DNA of 64,000 nucleotides from Flavobacteriaceae bacterium (GTDB lineage Bacteria; Bacteroidota; Bacteroidia; Flavobacteriales; Flavobacteriaceae): NCBI GenBank assembly GCA_947463515.1, contig CANHRI010000005.1, positions 1 to 64,000 of the forward strand, read 5' to 3'. Shown piece by piece: positions 29,328 to 39,486 of this stretch (position 1 is its first letter; each line of letters starts with the position of its first letter). The notes under the pieces were generated by a model. It saw only the letters and a program-made list of their open reading frames with translations, ran no database searches and was not told where the DNA came from. The position numbers and the translations under genes were made by a program.

Positions 29328-30326
29328 TTATTTCCAACGAATGCCTAAACCTGGTTCGGTCGATAATTCGATCACTCCCGCTTTGATGGAAGTTCCTGTG
29401 GCAATGTCGTTGGCTATGAGATTGGAACCGTCCAAATCGGCGTAATCACACAAGGGTGCCAAAACAGCCCCCGCAGAAATTCCAATCGTGGATTCGGTCA
29501 TACATCCAATCATCACCTTAAAGTGCAACGCTTTGGCGGCTTTAATCATGGCAAGCGCCGGTGTGAGTCCCCCGCATTTCATGACTTTCACATTCACCGC
29601 AGTATAATGGTTTGCAAGTAATAACAAATCAGTTTCACTTTGGGCATCTTCATCGGCCATCCACAGCACCCCGTCCTCTTTTGATAGGTGTTGGAAATTG
29701 ACAATTCCAGTAGGCATTGGCTGTTCAACATAACGAACGCGATGCCGCCCCGACATTTGGGTCCACTGCTTACAATCATCGGGGGTCCAACTCGCATTGG
29801 TATCCAACGCAAAAGGGAAATCAGTCGCGAGCAGTTGTGTCAATTGGTCCTTATCAAACCCATGGCATTTTACTTTAAATGTAGGCCACGGTGACGCCTG
29901 CATTTTTGCGATTTGTGTTGGAGCATCTACGACAGAAATTGTCCAACTGGAATGAGGAATACAAGCAGTTGAAATGGCATTCCAATCCAAAAAGGAGCGC
30001 TTTTCCAACTTTCCCATGACATCCCAATATGCGCAATCCAAGGCCGATTTTAAGAAATTTGGCAACTGCCATTGGGTCAATAAAGTGTAAAACTCAAGGG
30101 GAGAATGCATTCCAAAATTGGAAATCGCTTTTTGATGTTGCAGCAACAGTTGTTCAAAATGTTTCAAATCAATACCGTAATACCCCAGTGCTGTACATTC
30201 ACCATAGCCCGTTTGTCCAGCATGGGTCAACTGAATAATTAAGGCATCTCGATAGTCGTATTGACCATAGCTAATGGAAAAGGTTTCCTTCAATTGAAGT
30301 CGAACGATATGCCATTGAAGCTCCAT
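29328..30326 (-). CDS. Enolase-superfamily dipeptide epimerase
   Basis: TFSISYGQYDYRDALIIQL...FKVKCHG...DTNASW...MADEDAQ...VMIGCMTESTIG. Confidence 0.85.
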   Translation of the reverse strand: MELQWHIVRLQLKETFSISYGQYDYRDALIIQLTHAGQTGYGECTALGYYGIDLKHFEQLLLQHQKAISNFGMHSPLEFYTLLTQWQLPNFLKSALDCAYWDVMGKLEKRSFLDWNAISTACIPHSSWTISVVDAPTQIAKMQASPWPTFKVKCHGFDKDQLTQLLATDFPFALDTNASWTPDDCKQWTQMSGRHRVRYVEQPMPTGIVNFQHLSKEDGVLWMADEDAQSETDLLLLANHYTAVNVKVMKCGGLTPALAMIKAAKALHFKVMIGCMTESTIGISAGAVLAPLCDYADLDGSNLIANDIATGTSIKAGVIELSTEPGLGIRWK

Positions 30327-30368
30327 AAAGTTGCGGGAAAAGAAGTTGCAGAAAGTGCAAAAAAAAAT

Positions 30369-30462
30369 GGCAAGCGACCTACATCGCACCGCTACAACCG
30401 CATACCTTTGCTATGTTCCCATCCTGGAGGATTTTGCAGGAGCTGGTCGTGTAGGACTTGCC
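30369..30462 (-). ncRNA. ffs: Signal recognition particle RNA (small type)
   Basis: Minus strand GGCAAGTCC...CCAGG-ATG-GGAA-CAT-AGCAAAGG...CTTGCC then poly-U; helix-8 hallmark CAGG/GGAA/AGCA; closing GGCAAG/CTTGCC. Confidence 0.85.
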
Positions 30463-30466
30463 GCGG

Positions 30467-30496
30467 CAAAGATACATTCTTTTTCATTTTTTACAA
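30467..30496 (-). promoter_or_regulatory. Promoter of SRP RNA (TTG-N19-TATCTTTG on minus strand)
   Basis: caaagata 30467-30474 on plus equals TATCTTTG on minus, TTG 19 nt upstream. Confidence 0.7.
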
Positions 30497-30551
30497 CATC
30501 TTTAGCGCATAAATAATACATTTGTGAGGTATTAAATGCAAGGACCTTACT

Positions 30552-31595
30552 ATGAAAACCATTAAATCCTTCACCATCATTTTGTTAGCCAGTCTCGGGG
30601 TTATTTCCTGTGCGCCCACCGAATCGGGATTGCAAATCGATACCTCGCAAATTAAGGCAACCTACACCGCTGGCGCAAAGGTTTCCCTCGCAATTACCAA
30701 TCCGAATCAACTCAATGTCGATAGTGTGGCGTATACCTTCAATCAAAAACGAATTGGAAGCACCCAAGGAAACACTCCTTTCCGATACACGATTTCCGAG
30801 AAAAAACTGGGCACCTACCCTCTTGTTGCCGCCATTTATTCCGAAGGTAATACCACCCAAGACACCACATCCCTAGAAATCGTCTCGGCAATTACACCCA
30901 AAATAATGAAATACCAAGTGGTAAATACGTTTCCGCATGACATCAGTTCGTATACCCAAGGATTGGAATTTCACCAGGGAATCTTGTACGAAGGCACGGG
31001 ACAATACGGGCAATCAAAACTCATGAAAACCGACTATAAAACGGGGAAAGTTTTGCTCAGTACCCCTTTAGATGCTAAATACTTTGGGGAAGGGATAACC
31101 ATCTTCAACAATAAAGTGTACCAACTTACGTGGCAAGAACAAACCGGATTTATCTACGATGCGCAAACATTAGAAAAAACCAAATCATTTTCCTACGACC
31201 GAGCCATTGAAGGCTGGGGTCTAACCCACGATGCGACGCACTTATACCAATCGGACGGAACTGAAAAAATCTATCGTTTGGACCCCGAATCGCTAAAAGT
31301 TATCGATGTGATTTCGGTATATTCTTCGGATTCTAAAGTTAAAAATCTGAATGAGCTCGAATGGGTTAACGGAAAGATTTACAGCAATGTATACCAACAA
31401 AACGCCATCGTTCGCATCGATCCTGCTACTGGAGCCATTGAAGCGATTTTGGATCTATCGGAGTTACTTAAACAAATCACGCAACTTCCCGAGACCGATG
31501 TACTCAATGGAATTGCCTATAATCCCGCTTCCCAAACCTTTTTTATCACAGGTAAAAAATGGGATAAGATGTTTGAAATCAAAATTGTGGAATAA
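30552..31595 (+). CDS. Glutaminyl-peptide cyclotransferase (plant-type QC family)
   Basis: Lipoprotein signal; FPHDISSYTQGLEFHQGILYEGTGQYGQS. Confidence 0.9.
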   Translation: MKTIKSFTIILLASLGVISCAPTESGLQIDTSQIKATYTAGAKVSLAITNPNQLNVDSVAYTFNQKRIGSTQGNTPFRYTISEKKLGTYPLVAAIYSEGNTTQDTTSLEIVSAITPKIMKYQVVNTFPHDISSYTQGLEFHQGILYEGTGQYGQSKLMKTDYKTGKVLLSTPLDAKYFGEGITIFNNKVYQLTWQEQTGFIYDAQTLEKTKSFSYDRAIEGWGLTHDATHLYQSDGTEKIYRLDPESLKVIDVISVYSSDSKVKNLNELEWVNGKIYSNVYQQNAIVRIDPATGAIEAILDLSELLKQITQLPETDVLNGIAYNPASQTFFITGKKWDKMFEIKIVE

Positions 31596-31822
31596 TGTCA
31601 TCTCTGAATGCTATTCCAAAATCGTGTGCTGAGAATTGGTTGGACTTAAATCCTACCGAAAAAGCACGCTTTTGTACTTTATGTCAACAAAATATATTCG
31701 ATGATCAACATGTAACCGAGGAAGAAGCAAAAGCGTTTATTGCCCAATGCAAACGAAACCAAGCGATGGAGACCAAGCAAAATTTTTGGCCGAAAATTAA
31801 AAGTAAACTAAAAAAGGGCTAG
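31595..31822 (+). CDS. Small Cys-containing protein, possible zinc-binding
   Basis: CAENWLDLNPTEKARFCTLCQQNIFD; TAATG overlap with previous stop. Confidence 0.7.
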   Translation: MSSLNAIPKSCAENWLDLNPTEKARFCTLCQQNIFDDQHVTEEEAKAFIAQCKRNQAMETKQNFWPKIKSKLKKG

Positions 31823-32871
31823 TTTTTTTCTGGGAGAATATCATACAATCCCCAACACCGTTCAGGTCGGTAGTACAATTGATCCCCGACGACTTCCAAA
31901 GGACAATCAAAATTATTGGCATACAACGCTCCGGTTCCCAACCCCTGTGGTCGGCTGGATTGTAAGGTGTAGGTCCATTGCGCAATCGCATTCAATCCAA
32001 TATTACTTTCAAGGGCTGATGTAATCCACCATCCAATTCCCAACGATTCAGCTAGTTCAATCCACTCCAAACTACCTCGAAATCCTCCGACAAGAGTGGG
32101 TTTTAAAATAATATACTGAGGACGAAGGGTTTCCAGCAACTCCTTTTTGGCCTCCCTGCCCGTCACCCCGATCAATTCTTCATCAAGGGCAATTGGGATA
32201 GGCGATTCTTGACATAAAGTGCGCATGACCTCCCATTGTTTGGGTGCTATGGGTTGCTCAATGCTATGCAATTGATATACGGCCAACTGTTTCAACTTTG
32301 AAAGCGCCTCTTCGGGAGCAAATGCTCCGTTAGCATCGACGCGTATTTCGAGTTTTTCAACATTAAATTGCGATCGTAAAAAACTGAGCAAGCCTAACTC
32401 TTGTTGGAAATCAAGGGCTCCGATTTTCATTTTTACACAGCGGTATTCGGCTTGAATTTTATCTAAAAGCTGACGATGCATAAACGAAGTATCACCCATC
32501 CAAACCAAGCCGTTAATAGGAATAGCGGCTTTGCCTTCGGTAAATTCGGATGGAAAAAGTAAGGCGGGATGGGCGCTTCGCAAAGAACGAAAGGCCATTT
32601 CCAACCCGAATTGAATGGAAGGAAAGTCATGAAGTGCTTCATACAAAGCCTCTTCCCCCCAATGAATATGTCCGCAAACCCATTGCAGTTTTTCTTCATA
32701 ATCCGGTCGGTCGTCGATACTCAACCCGCGAAACATACCGCATTCGCCTATTCCCGTTTGGGTACCGTCATTGAGCGTTAAAAACCACGTTTCTTTATAC
32801 GCCATTTGCCCGCGGGATGTCCCCACTGGACGTATAAAATTCATTTGATATCGTAGGTAAAAGGCTTCCAT
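31819..32871 (-). CDS. menC: o-Succinylbenzoate synthase
   Basis: Enolase-superfamily barrel, MKIGALDF, RVDANGAF, PIALDEELIG. Confidence 0.88.
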   Translation of the reverse strand: MEAFYLRYQMNFIRPVGTSRGQMAYKETWFLTLNDGTQTGIGECGMFRGLSIDDRPDYEEKLQWVCGHIHWGEEALYEALHDFPSIQFGLEMAFRSLRSAHPALLFPSEFTEGKAAIPINGLVWMGDTSFMHRQLLDKIQAEYRCVKMKIGALDFQQELGLLSFLRSQFNVEKLEIRVDANGAFAPEEALSKLKQLAVYQLHSIEQPIAPKQWEVMRTLCQESPIPIALDEELIGVTGREAKKELLETLRPQYIILKPTLVGGFRGSLEWIELAESLGIGWWITSALESNIGLNAIAQWTYTLQSSRPQGLGTGALYANNFDCPLEVVGDQLYYRPERCWGLYDILPEKN

Positions 32872-34107
32872 TTATTCCATGAGGCGTTTAATCTTGGGCA
32901 AATCTTGGTTAGGTAATCCTGAACGTTCAAATTCTCGAATATCATTAAGGACCTTAACTTTCCATGGGGTTCCGTCGGGAAGATTTTGCATTACATATTT
33001 TTTATACAATGCTTTGGCTTCTGGGACTCTATCGGTAAACAAATACACATGAGCTTGTGCCAATTGTAAGCGCAAATCGGTTGAGGACAAAGAGGCCGCT
33101 TGCTCCATTAAGGTCGCCGCTTTGGTCATTTGCTTGGTGCGGAGATAACAATAGGACAAGCCTGCATACAATAGTGGGTCTTGCGTACCTGATTGTAACG
33201 CGGATTCAAATTGCTCTATCCCTTCCTTGGTTTTCCCTTTTAAAAATAAACGAAGGGCTTGGTCGTGAATTTTTTGGGCATACTTGGCTTCCAATCCCAG
33301 TTGCTTTAATACCACTTTTTCCGATTTCTCGAGTAATAACTCGCGTTCTTCAGGTCGCAATTGACTGTAGGTCTCAAAATTCATTTGCTCCATAACCTGT
33401 TGTAACAAGGCTACGGAGAACGTTTCTTTTTGTAAGAGATAAAACGTGATAGGAAGTTTAACTGCAGTTTTGAGAAAGGTATCTCTACGACTAGCATTCC
33501 ATCCTGTAGCTGCTTGTGCATCAATCCACGGTACCACTTCAAGAACAATTTTTTGGTTCATTAACCAATTATCGCTCTGAAACACAAACCAAAGCATTCC
33601 GGGTGTATCTTTCATACATCCGTGAGCCGCCGACAACAATCGGGCTTCTTTGTTCATTGGATTGGGTTGGGTGTAACAAGCCTGGGTTGGTTTACCTGAA
33701 GTGAGGTACGATTTTGCGGCTTTTTCATCCAAAAAAACGGCAAACGTGGCTTTGTCATTTCCACTGACCGTAGAAGCGAGAAACACAGCCCCAGCGGTAC
33801 CCTGAGAAATCCCAGTAGGATCGGGAATGGCTTTTAAAACGGAAACCAAACTCGAAGCTAACTTTTGATTATCATCCATCAGTGTGATGCGATACACGAT
33901 CTCGGTTGTACCTTCGGGAAAGGCATTGGTTTTAATCATCTTTCGTTCGCCCGCGCGCACCTCAATCGTTTCCGACGTGGTTCGCATAGTATCCCAATAT
34001 CCTTTCGTCTTTTGGGCCCAAACGGGAGAGACAAAAAGCGTCAATACAACAAGTAAACTTCGAATATACATGCTAAAATATTTTACAAACTTATCATCCA
34101 AAATCAT
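32872..34107 (-). CDS. Secreted TPR-containing protein
   Basis: Signal peptide; TPR-like C-terminus (DPLLYAGLSYCYLRTKQMTKAATLMEQA). Confidence 0.75.
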   Translation of the reverse strand: MILDDKFVKYFSMYIRSLLVVLTLFVSPVWAQKTKGYWDTMRTTSETIEVRAGERKMIKTNAFPEGTTEIVYRITLMDDNQKLASSLVSVLKAIPDPTGISQGTAGAVFLASTVSGNDKATFAVFLDEKAAKSYLTSGKPTQACYTQPNPMNKEARLLSAAHGCMKDTPGMLWFVFQSDNWLMNQKIVLEVVPWIDAQAATGWNASRRDTFLKTAVKLPITFYLLQKETFSVALLQQVMEQMNFETYSQLRPEERELLLEKSEKVVLKQLGLEAKYAQKIHDQALRLFLKGKTKEGIEQFESALQSGTQDPLLYAGLSYCYLRTKQMTKAATLMEQAASLSSTDLRLQLAQAHVYLFTDRVPEAKALYKKYVMQNLPDGTPWKVKVLNDIREFERSGLPNQDLPKIKRLME

Positions 34108-34110
34108 GCC

Positions 34111-34785
34111 TTAGTCCGAAAGGGATGCACCGATCGTCAATAAGGTTAGTGTTTTTCCCGCATCCGCAAATGCCTTTTTGGCCGCTTCATGATCGATTTC
34201 AATATAGCCGAAAGTGTCGTAATGATAGCCTAATACCTGAGAACACTGCACGAAATCGGCTGCAATTACAGCATCATGTACATCCATAGTAAAATTATCA
34301 CCTATGGGTAGAACAGCTAAATCCAAAGCGGTACGCATCGGTATTAATTTCATATCAAAGGTCAAAGCCGTGTCTCCCGCGATGTAGATGTTTTTTTCAC
34401 CTTCTAATACAAAGCCTCCAGGTTGTCCGCCGTAACTTCCATCGGGGAACGAACTCGTATGAATAGCATTGACATAGCGTAAAGTACCGAAATCGAAACG
34501 CCAACTGCCTCCATGATTCATCGGATGGTAGGAAAATCCTTTAGCCCCGTAATGTGAGGCAATTTCATAATTGGAGATAATCGTGGCTCCAGTGTTTTTT
34601 GCAATGGCCTCGGCATCCAAAATATGGTCTTGGTGCGCATGAGTCAATAAAATATAATCGGCTTTGAGTTGCATAATATCAATATGCGCCGCGTTGGGAT
34701 TCCCTGTGATAAAAGGATCAAACAATAGCGTTTTCCCCTGCGTTGCAATTGAAATACAAGCGTGTCCGTAAAATGTAATTTCCAT
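34111..34785 (-). CDS. UPF0173-type metal-dependent hydrolase (MBL fold)
   Basis: FYGHACISIATQGKTLLFDPFI...LTHAHQDH. Confidence 0.92.
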   Translation of the reverse strand: MEITFYGHACISIATQGKTLLFDPFITGNPNAAHIDIMQLKADYILLTHAHQDHILDAEAIAKNTGATIISNYEIASHYGAKGFSYHPMNHGGSWRFDFGTLRYVNAIHTSSFPDGSYGGQPGGFVLEGEKNIYIAGDTALTFDMKLIPMRTALDLAVLPIGDNFTMDVHDAVIAADFVQCSQVLGYHYDTFGYIEIDHEAAKKAFADAGKTLTLLTIGASLSD

Positions 34786-34806
34786 AATGTGTGTGTGTGT
34801 TTTGTT

Positions 34807-35772
34807 TTATTCAAATAATGTTGAAAGCAAGTACAAGGTTTCGTCGGAGAAAAAGAAAATAAGTTGCAACGCCATGACGACACTGATAAAAAAGGTACTT
34901 AGAGCTACTTTTTTCAACTCTGGATCCAACAAACGAGGTTCGGTGTTTTGACGAACGCGTTTTAAATGAAAAATAAGAGGCAAATAAAACACCACAAAGA
35001 AATAATTGTCAATATTAAAGTGGTGGGGATTAACATCATATTGCCTATCAAACCAATACGCAAATGCTAAAAACAACACCATAGCAGAAACAATTAAAAA
35101 CTGATGGTATTTTTTACCCCATGTACCGCCGTTTTTAACAATCAATGTGTTTTTTCCCACTTTACGATCGGAGGCTTCATCGCGCATGTTATTCAAATTT
35201 AACACCGCCACACTTAAAAATCCAATCGCTGTTGCCGGTAAAAATAAAACAGGGTCCAATTCTTTCAATATCATAAAGGAAATACCCACCGTACTGACCC
35301 ATCCGAAGAATACAAAAACAAATATATCACCCAAACCGCGGTATCCGTAAGGATTTTTACCAACGGTATAACGAATGGCAGAGGCTATAGCTAATATTCC
35401 GAGGACAAAGAAGATAAGGGAATACAAAAAATTCTGGACACCAAAGGCTTTGTAAATCAATAGAATGGCCGAAACTAAAGTCAGAAAAGCCGTGACAAAA
35501 ATAGCGTAACGCATTGCGCCTGGTGTAATTGCTCCGCTTTGGATCGCGCGTTGCGGCCCCACTCGGTCTTCATTATCAGTCCCTTTTACCCCATCGCCAT
35601 AGTCATTGGCAAAATTGGATAAAACCTGAAGTCCCACTGTGGTCGTGAGGGCCAAAATGACAATTTTCCAGTTAAATCGGGACTGGGACATCGCAAAAAA
35701 ACTTCCGACTAAAATACCCGAAATTGAAAGTGGTAAAGTGCGAACCCGTGCGGCTTCAATCCATTGTTTCAT
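34807..35772 (-). CDS. menA: 1,4-dihydroxy-2-naphthoate polyprenyltransferase
   Basis: NFANDYGDGVKGTDNEDRVGP; NNMRDEASDRKVGKNTL. Confidence 0.93.
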   Translation of the reverse strand: MKQWIEAARVRTLPLSISGILVGSFFAMSQSRFNWKIVILALTTTVGLQVLSNFANDYGDGVKGTDNEDRVGPQRAIQSGAITPGAMRYAIFVTAFLTLVSAILLIYKAFGVQNFLYSLIFFVLGILAIASAIRYTVGKNPYGYRGLGDIFVFVFFGWVSTVGISFMILKELDPVLFLPATAIGFLSVAVLNLNNMRDEASDRKVGKNTLIVKNGGTWGKKYHQFLIVSAMVLFLAFAYWFDRQYDVNPHHFNIDNYFFVVFYLPLIFHLKRVRQNTEPRLLDPELKKVALSTFFISVVMALQLIFFFSDETLYLLSTLFE

Positions 35773-35787
35773 AAACCCATGCTTTAA

Positions 35788-37290
35788 TTACATCCAATTG
35801 TGATTTTGGCTTTCTAAACCGTAGAGCCAACGATTGACATAATGTTTTAACGTGTCAAAGTTAGCTAAATAAAAACTGATATTTCCCGCAGCAGTATGCA
35901 AAGTTACCGACCCAATATTCAAATTTTTATGCCAAAACAACTGTGAGGTAGTAATCGCCTGAATTTTGTCGGTTTCTAGAATGTCAACTGCAATATCCCA
36001 TGCTCCCGAGCGACGATGAATGTACTGATCGCTCACATAAAACGTATAATTTTTATATGAAAAATAATGGTACACCGATAGTAAAATAGTATAGACTGCC
36101 AACACCCCAAAAAACAAACGGTTTGAAACCTCTTCAAAATAGGGTTTGAAACAAATAGCTACCACAACGGGAAGAAATACAGTGAGAAACAGATTAAAAA
36201 CCAAACGTCGCCAGTTGGCTTTCATCACTAAGCCCATAGGCGGTTGATGTCCGTAGATCAACTCCAAAATCGCTTCTTTTTCACGGGCATTGCAGCCTGG
36301 GACTTCAATACGGTCTTTTTGTTGATTTTTTTCATCGCTAATGGCTTGACGAATTTTCATTTCAAGCACATTCAACTTTTTTTGAAAAAAATTTTGAGAA
36401 ATGACTACCGATTGCACACGTGAGGGACGCAACACCGTATTTTTTGTATTGATCAAACCAAATGAAAGCAACAAAGAACCCTGCTGCTGTTGCATGGTAT
36501 AGTTAAAATAGCGAAGTACCGTTCGCCCTAGATTAATCAAAAAGACAATGGTAAAAAGACTTGCAATTCCGAGCACTATCGAATAGATTACCGATTGATA
36601 TAGCCAATCTTGTTCCGCTATTTTCTCCTCAAGCCAAGCTTCTTCTCCAATTTCGTGTAATTTTCCCCAAATGGAAAAAAAGAAGGTTAGAATCAAACCC
36701 ACACTTTTGATATAGTTGGAGGTAATTCCAATTTTAATCAGACTGATAAAATGAATTTTGAGAAAGGGTTTTGGGGCTATTATTTCAGGTTGTTCTTCAA
36801 GCGTTGCTTCTGGAGTTGTGGCCATTTGATTTTCAATCAATGCTTTTTTTAAGGCCAACGCCACAGCACGAGAAACGGCTTTGATTTGGGCTTCATGACG
36901 ATCGGCACCTGCCGTGTCCACTTGAATTCCATACACGCCAATCAACCGTTGTAATAAATTTTGCGTAAGATTAACTTGCTGAATTTTTGATAGTTGAATT
37001 ACGGTTTTTGTTTTTGTCAAAATACCATCAAACACGATAAACTCACCTAAGTCGCGATCAATATGAAAGGTAAAATGGGTAAAACGCAAATAGGCAATGC
37101 AGGCCACCAACAAAAAGGTACCCATCAAAAGCATAAACAAAATAAAGGCACTGATGGTTCCTCCCTTTAATACAATGATTAAAATGATCGGCGCTATGGC
37201 ACGTAAAATTTTTTGCAATGAATCGAGAAAAAGAAGGAGCACCCCTACTTTGGATTGCTGTTGGGGTTCTTGAAACTGAAAGTCCATCAA
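35788..37290 (-). CDS. PH domain-containing membrane protein (YdbT-like)
   Basis: Repeated PH_2-type segments (DGILTKTKTVIQLSKIQQVNLTQNLLQRLIGVYGIQVDTAG). Confidence 0.85.
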   Translation of the reverse strand: MMDFQFQEPQQQSKVGVLLLFLDSLQKILRAIAPIILIIVLKGGTISAFILFMLLMGTFLLVACIAYLRFTHFTFHIDRDLGEFIVFDGILTKTKTVIQLSKIQQVNLTQNLLQRLIGVYGIQVDTAGADRHEAQIKAVSRAVALALKKALIENQMATTPEATLEEQPEIIAPKPFLKIHFISLIKIGITSNYIKSVGLILTFFFSIWGKLHEIGEEAWLEEKIAEQDWLYQSVIYSIVLGIASLFTIVFLINLGRTVLRYFNYTMQQQQGSLLLSFGLINTKNTVLRPSRVQSVVISQNFFQKKLNVLEMKIRQAISDEKNQQKDRIEVPGCNAREKEAILELIYGHQPPMGLVMKANWRRLVFNLFLTVFLPVVVAICFKPYFEEVSNRLFFGVLAVYTILLSVYHYFSYKNYTFYVSDQYIHRRSGAWDIAVDILETDKIQAITTSQLFWHKNLNIGSVTLHTAAGNISFYLANFDTLKHYVNRWLYGLESQNHNWM

Positions 37291-37802
37291 AGTTCTTTTT
37301 GAATTTTACCCATCAACAATTGCTTAATCCGTTCGGCATCTTCTTTCAAAATTCCTGGAATCTTGATATCGCCACCATGCACGCCGGCAGTGTAAATTTC
37401 AACTTGTGCCAACCCAAAATTTCGAGACAAAAACCCTTCGTGTAAGGCCACGTGTTGCACGCGGTTGTAGGGAATGATTTTGGTGTTGGTCGAAATAATT
37501 CCGTATTGAAAAAGTACATCATGTTCACGAAAGGCATACGCTTTTTTTCGAAAACTGAAATACATCATTACCGCAATCAATCCGATGCATACCAAGCTCC
37601 CACCCCAAAAAACAAGCGCTTCAATCGATGAAAAATCATCGGCTTTTGCATAGACAAAACAAGCCACGAGCATGAGTGCCAAATCAAACCCCAAGGCTTG
37701 TAGCGCAACCACTTTTACATACGTAGCGTGTAAGGGATGTAAAGGAACGTGCTCAAATTGTGGAAGCTGTTCAAGAGACAAAGGTTCATTGGTAAATTCC
37801 AT
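37287..37802 (-). CDS. PH domain-containing membrane protein (YdbS-like)
   Basis: DVLFQYGIISTNTKIIPYNRVQHVALHEGFLSRNFGLAQVEIYTAG. Confidence 0.87.
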   Translation of the reverse strand: MEFTNEPLSLEQLPQFEHVPLHPLHATYVKVVALQALGFDLALMLVACFVYAKADDFSSIEALVFWGGSLVCIGLIAVMMYFSFRKKAYAFREHDVLFQYGIISTNTKIIPYNRVQHVALHEGFLSRNFGLAQVEIYTAGVHGGDIKIPGILKEDAERIKQLLMGKIQKEL

Positions 37803-37812
37803 ACAACATATT

Positions 37813-38418
37813 TTATAATCGATATCCCAATCCAAAAGTTAACAAATGACCGTTTACATTATTTTCAATCGGCAAATAAGTGTACCCCATACGCAACTGT
37901 GCTTGGGAAAAGAGTTGCCATTCCCAGCCCACTTGTAAGGTCAATGGACGGTAATTCTCGGATACTTTAAAGGTAGAACCCGGCGTAAACACGGGATCAA
38001 ACGGATCGTTCAATTGCAAACTGGAACGGGGAATTTCGGACTTGATTTGAAAAAGTGCGATGCCAATATGGGCATACGGGCGAAACCTAGCACTCAGTTT
38101 AAACGATGCCCCAATGGTTGGATTCAACATCACCATATCGTTAACGTCCCATCGTGTAAAGGTTCGATTGGCATCACGACCGGAAAAAAAATTGAGGTCT
38201 ATCGCCGCACGAAAATCAACCCCAGGTGTTTGTGCAAAAACGTAGGACACATCTAGTCCCATAATGCCGTTGTAGCTTGCACTGAACACATTTTCATTGC
38301 GAATATTTCCCACATAATGTAGCCCAACGCGCCACGGTTTTTCAATGGTTTTTATTTCCTCTTGGGCATGTAAAACGCCAACAATCAGTAGCAAAATATA
38401 CTTTAAATAACGAGTCAT
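37813..38418 (-). CDS. Outer-membrane beta-barrel-like protein
   Basis: Signal peptide; ASYNGIMGLDVSYVF...PTIGASFKLSARFRPYAHIGIALF. Confidence 0.75.
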   Translation of the reverse strand: MTRYLKYILLLIVGVLHAQEEIKTIEKPWRVGLHYVGNIRNENVFSASYNGIMGLDVSYVFAQTPGVDFRAAIDLNFFSGRDANRTFTRWDVNDMVMLNPTIGASFKLSARFRPYAHIGIALFQIKSEIPRSSLQLNDPFDPVFTPGSTFKVSENYRPLTLQVGWEWQLFSQAQLRMGYTYLPIENNVNGHLLTFGLGYRL

Positions 38419-38430
38419 AATAGTTTGATT

Positions 38431-39270
38431 TTAAGGCAACCATTTTTTTTCAAAATTCGGCTTTCTCTTTTCTAAAAAAGCATCTCTACCCTCTTTGGCT
38501 TCGTCGGTCATGTAGGCCAAACGGGTAGCTTCTCCGGCAAAAACTTGTTGTCCAACCATGCCATCGTCGGTAAGATTCATGGCAAATTTTAGCATTTTGA
38601 TGGCCGTTGGTGATTTGGCCAAAATTTCTTGTGCCCATTCATAAGCCGTTTGTTCCAACTCCTCATGTGGGACAACAGCATTGACCATTCCCATCTCAAA
38701 AGCTTCTTGCGCTGAGTAATTCCGACCCAAGAAAAAGATTTCTCGCGCTTTCTTTTGGCCTACCATTTTAGCGAGATACGCCGAACCATATCCGCCGTCA
38801 AAACTGGTCACATCGGCATCGGTTTGTTTAAAAATCGCGTGTTCTATACTGGCCAAAGTCATATCACATACCACATGCAAACTGTGTCCGCCCCCCACGG
38901 CCCATCCGGGAACAACGGCGATAACAACTTTTGGCATAAAACGAATTAAACGCTGTACATCTAATATGTTCAACCGATGGTACCCATCATCCCCTACATA
39001 GCCTTGATGGCCGCGCGACTTTTGATCTCCACCCGAACAAAACGACCAAATTCCGTCTTTGGTTGAAGGTCCTTCTGCCGACAAAAGCACAACACCAATC
39101 GATGTGTCTTCTTGGGCATCATGAAACGCTTCCAATAATTCTGCAGTGGTTTTTGGGCGAAAAGCGTTGCGAATGTTTGGACGATTGAAAGCAATTCGGG
39201 CAACTCCATTGTATTTTTTATACGTAATATCTTCAAATTCACGTACCGTTTTCCATGCGATGGCACTCAT
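38431..39270 (-). CDS. menB: 1,4-dihydroxy-2-naphthoyl-CoA synthase
   Basis: Crotonase; FCSGGDQKSRGHQGYVGDDGYHRLNILDVQRLIR. Confidence 0.97.
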   Translation of the reverse strand: MSAIAWKTVREFEDITYKKYNGVARIAFNRPNIRNAFRPKTTAELLEAFHDAQEDTSIGVVLLSAEGPSTKDGIWSFCSGGDQKSRGHQGYVGDDGYHRLNILDVQRLIRFMPKVVIAVVPGWAVGGGHSLHVVCDMTLASIEHAIFKQTDADVTSFDGGYGSAYLAKMVGQKKAREIFFLGRNYSAQEAFEMGMVNAVVPHEELEQTAYEWAQEILAKSPTAIKMLKFAMNLTDDGMVGQQVFAGEATRLAYMTDEAKEGRDAFLEKRKPNFEKKWLP

Positions 39271-39486
39271 AAGTCTTCTATATTTTTAATTATTTTTTTA
39301 ATTATCAAAGCGTAAAAATACATTTATTCTTGAGAAAAGTTACCTAAATCAAATCCTAAATTTGGTTAAAATCACTGAAGAAAAACCGAACAAATACAAC
39401 GATTTTTTTAACCCTTTTTCGCTTTCCAATACAGGATTTCTTTATTTTTGTAAGGTAAAAAGCCCTAAACCCTAAAGTTACATCGT

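Noticed and set aside
30261-30516. Plus-strand ORFs of 83 and 61 aa
   Set aside because: They overlap the SRP RNA, its promoter and the epimerase start; no coding support.
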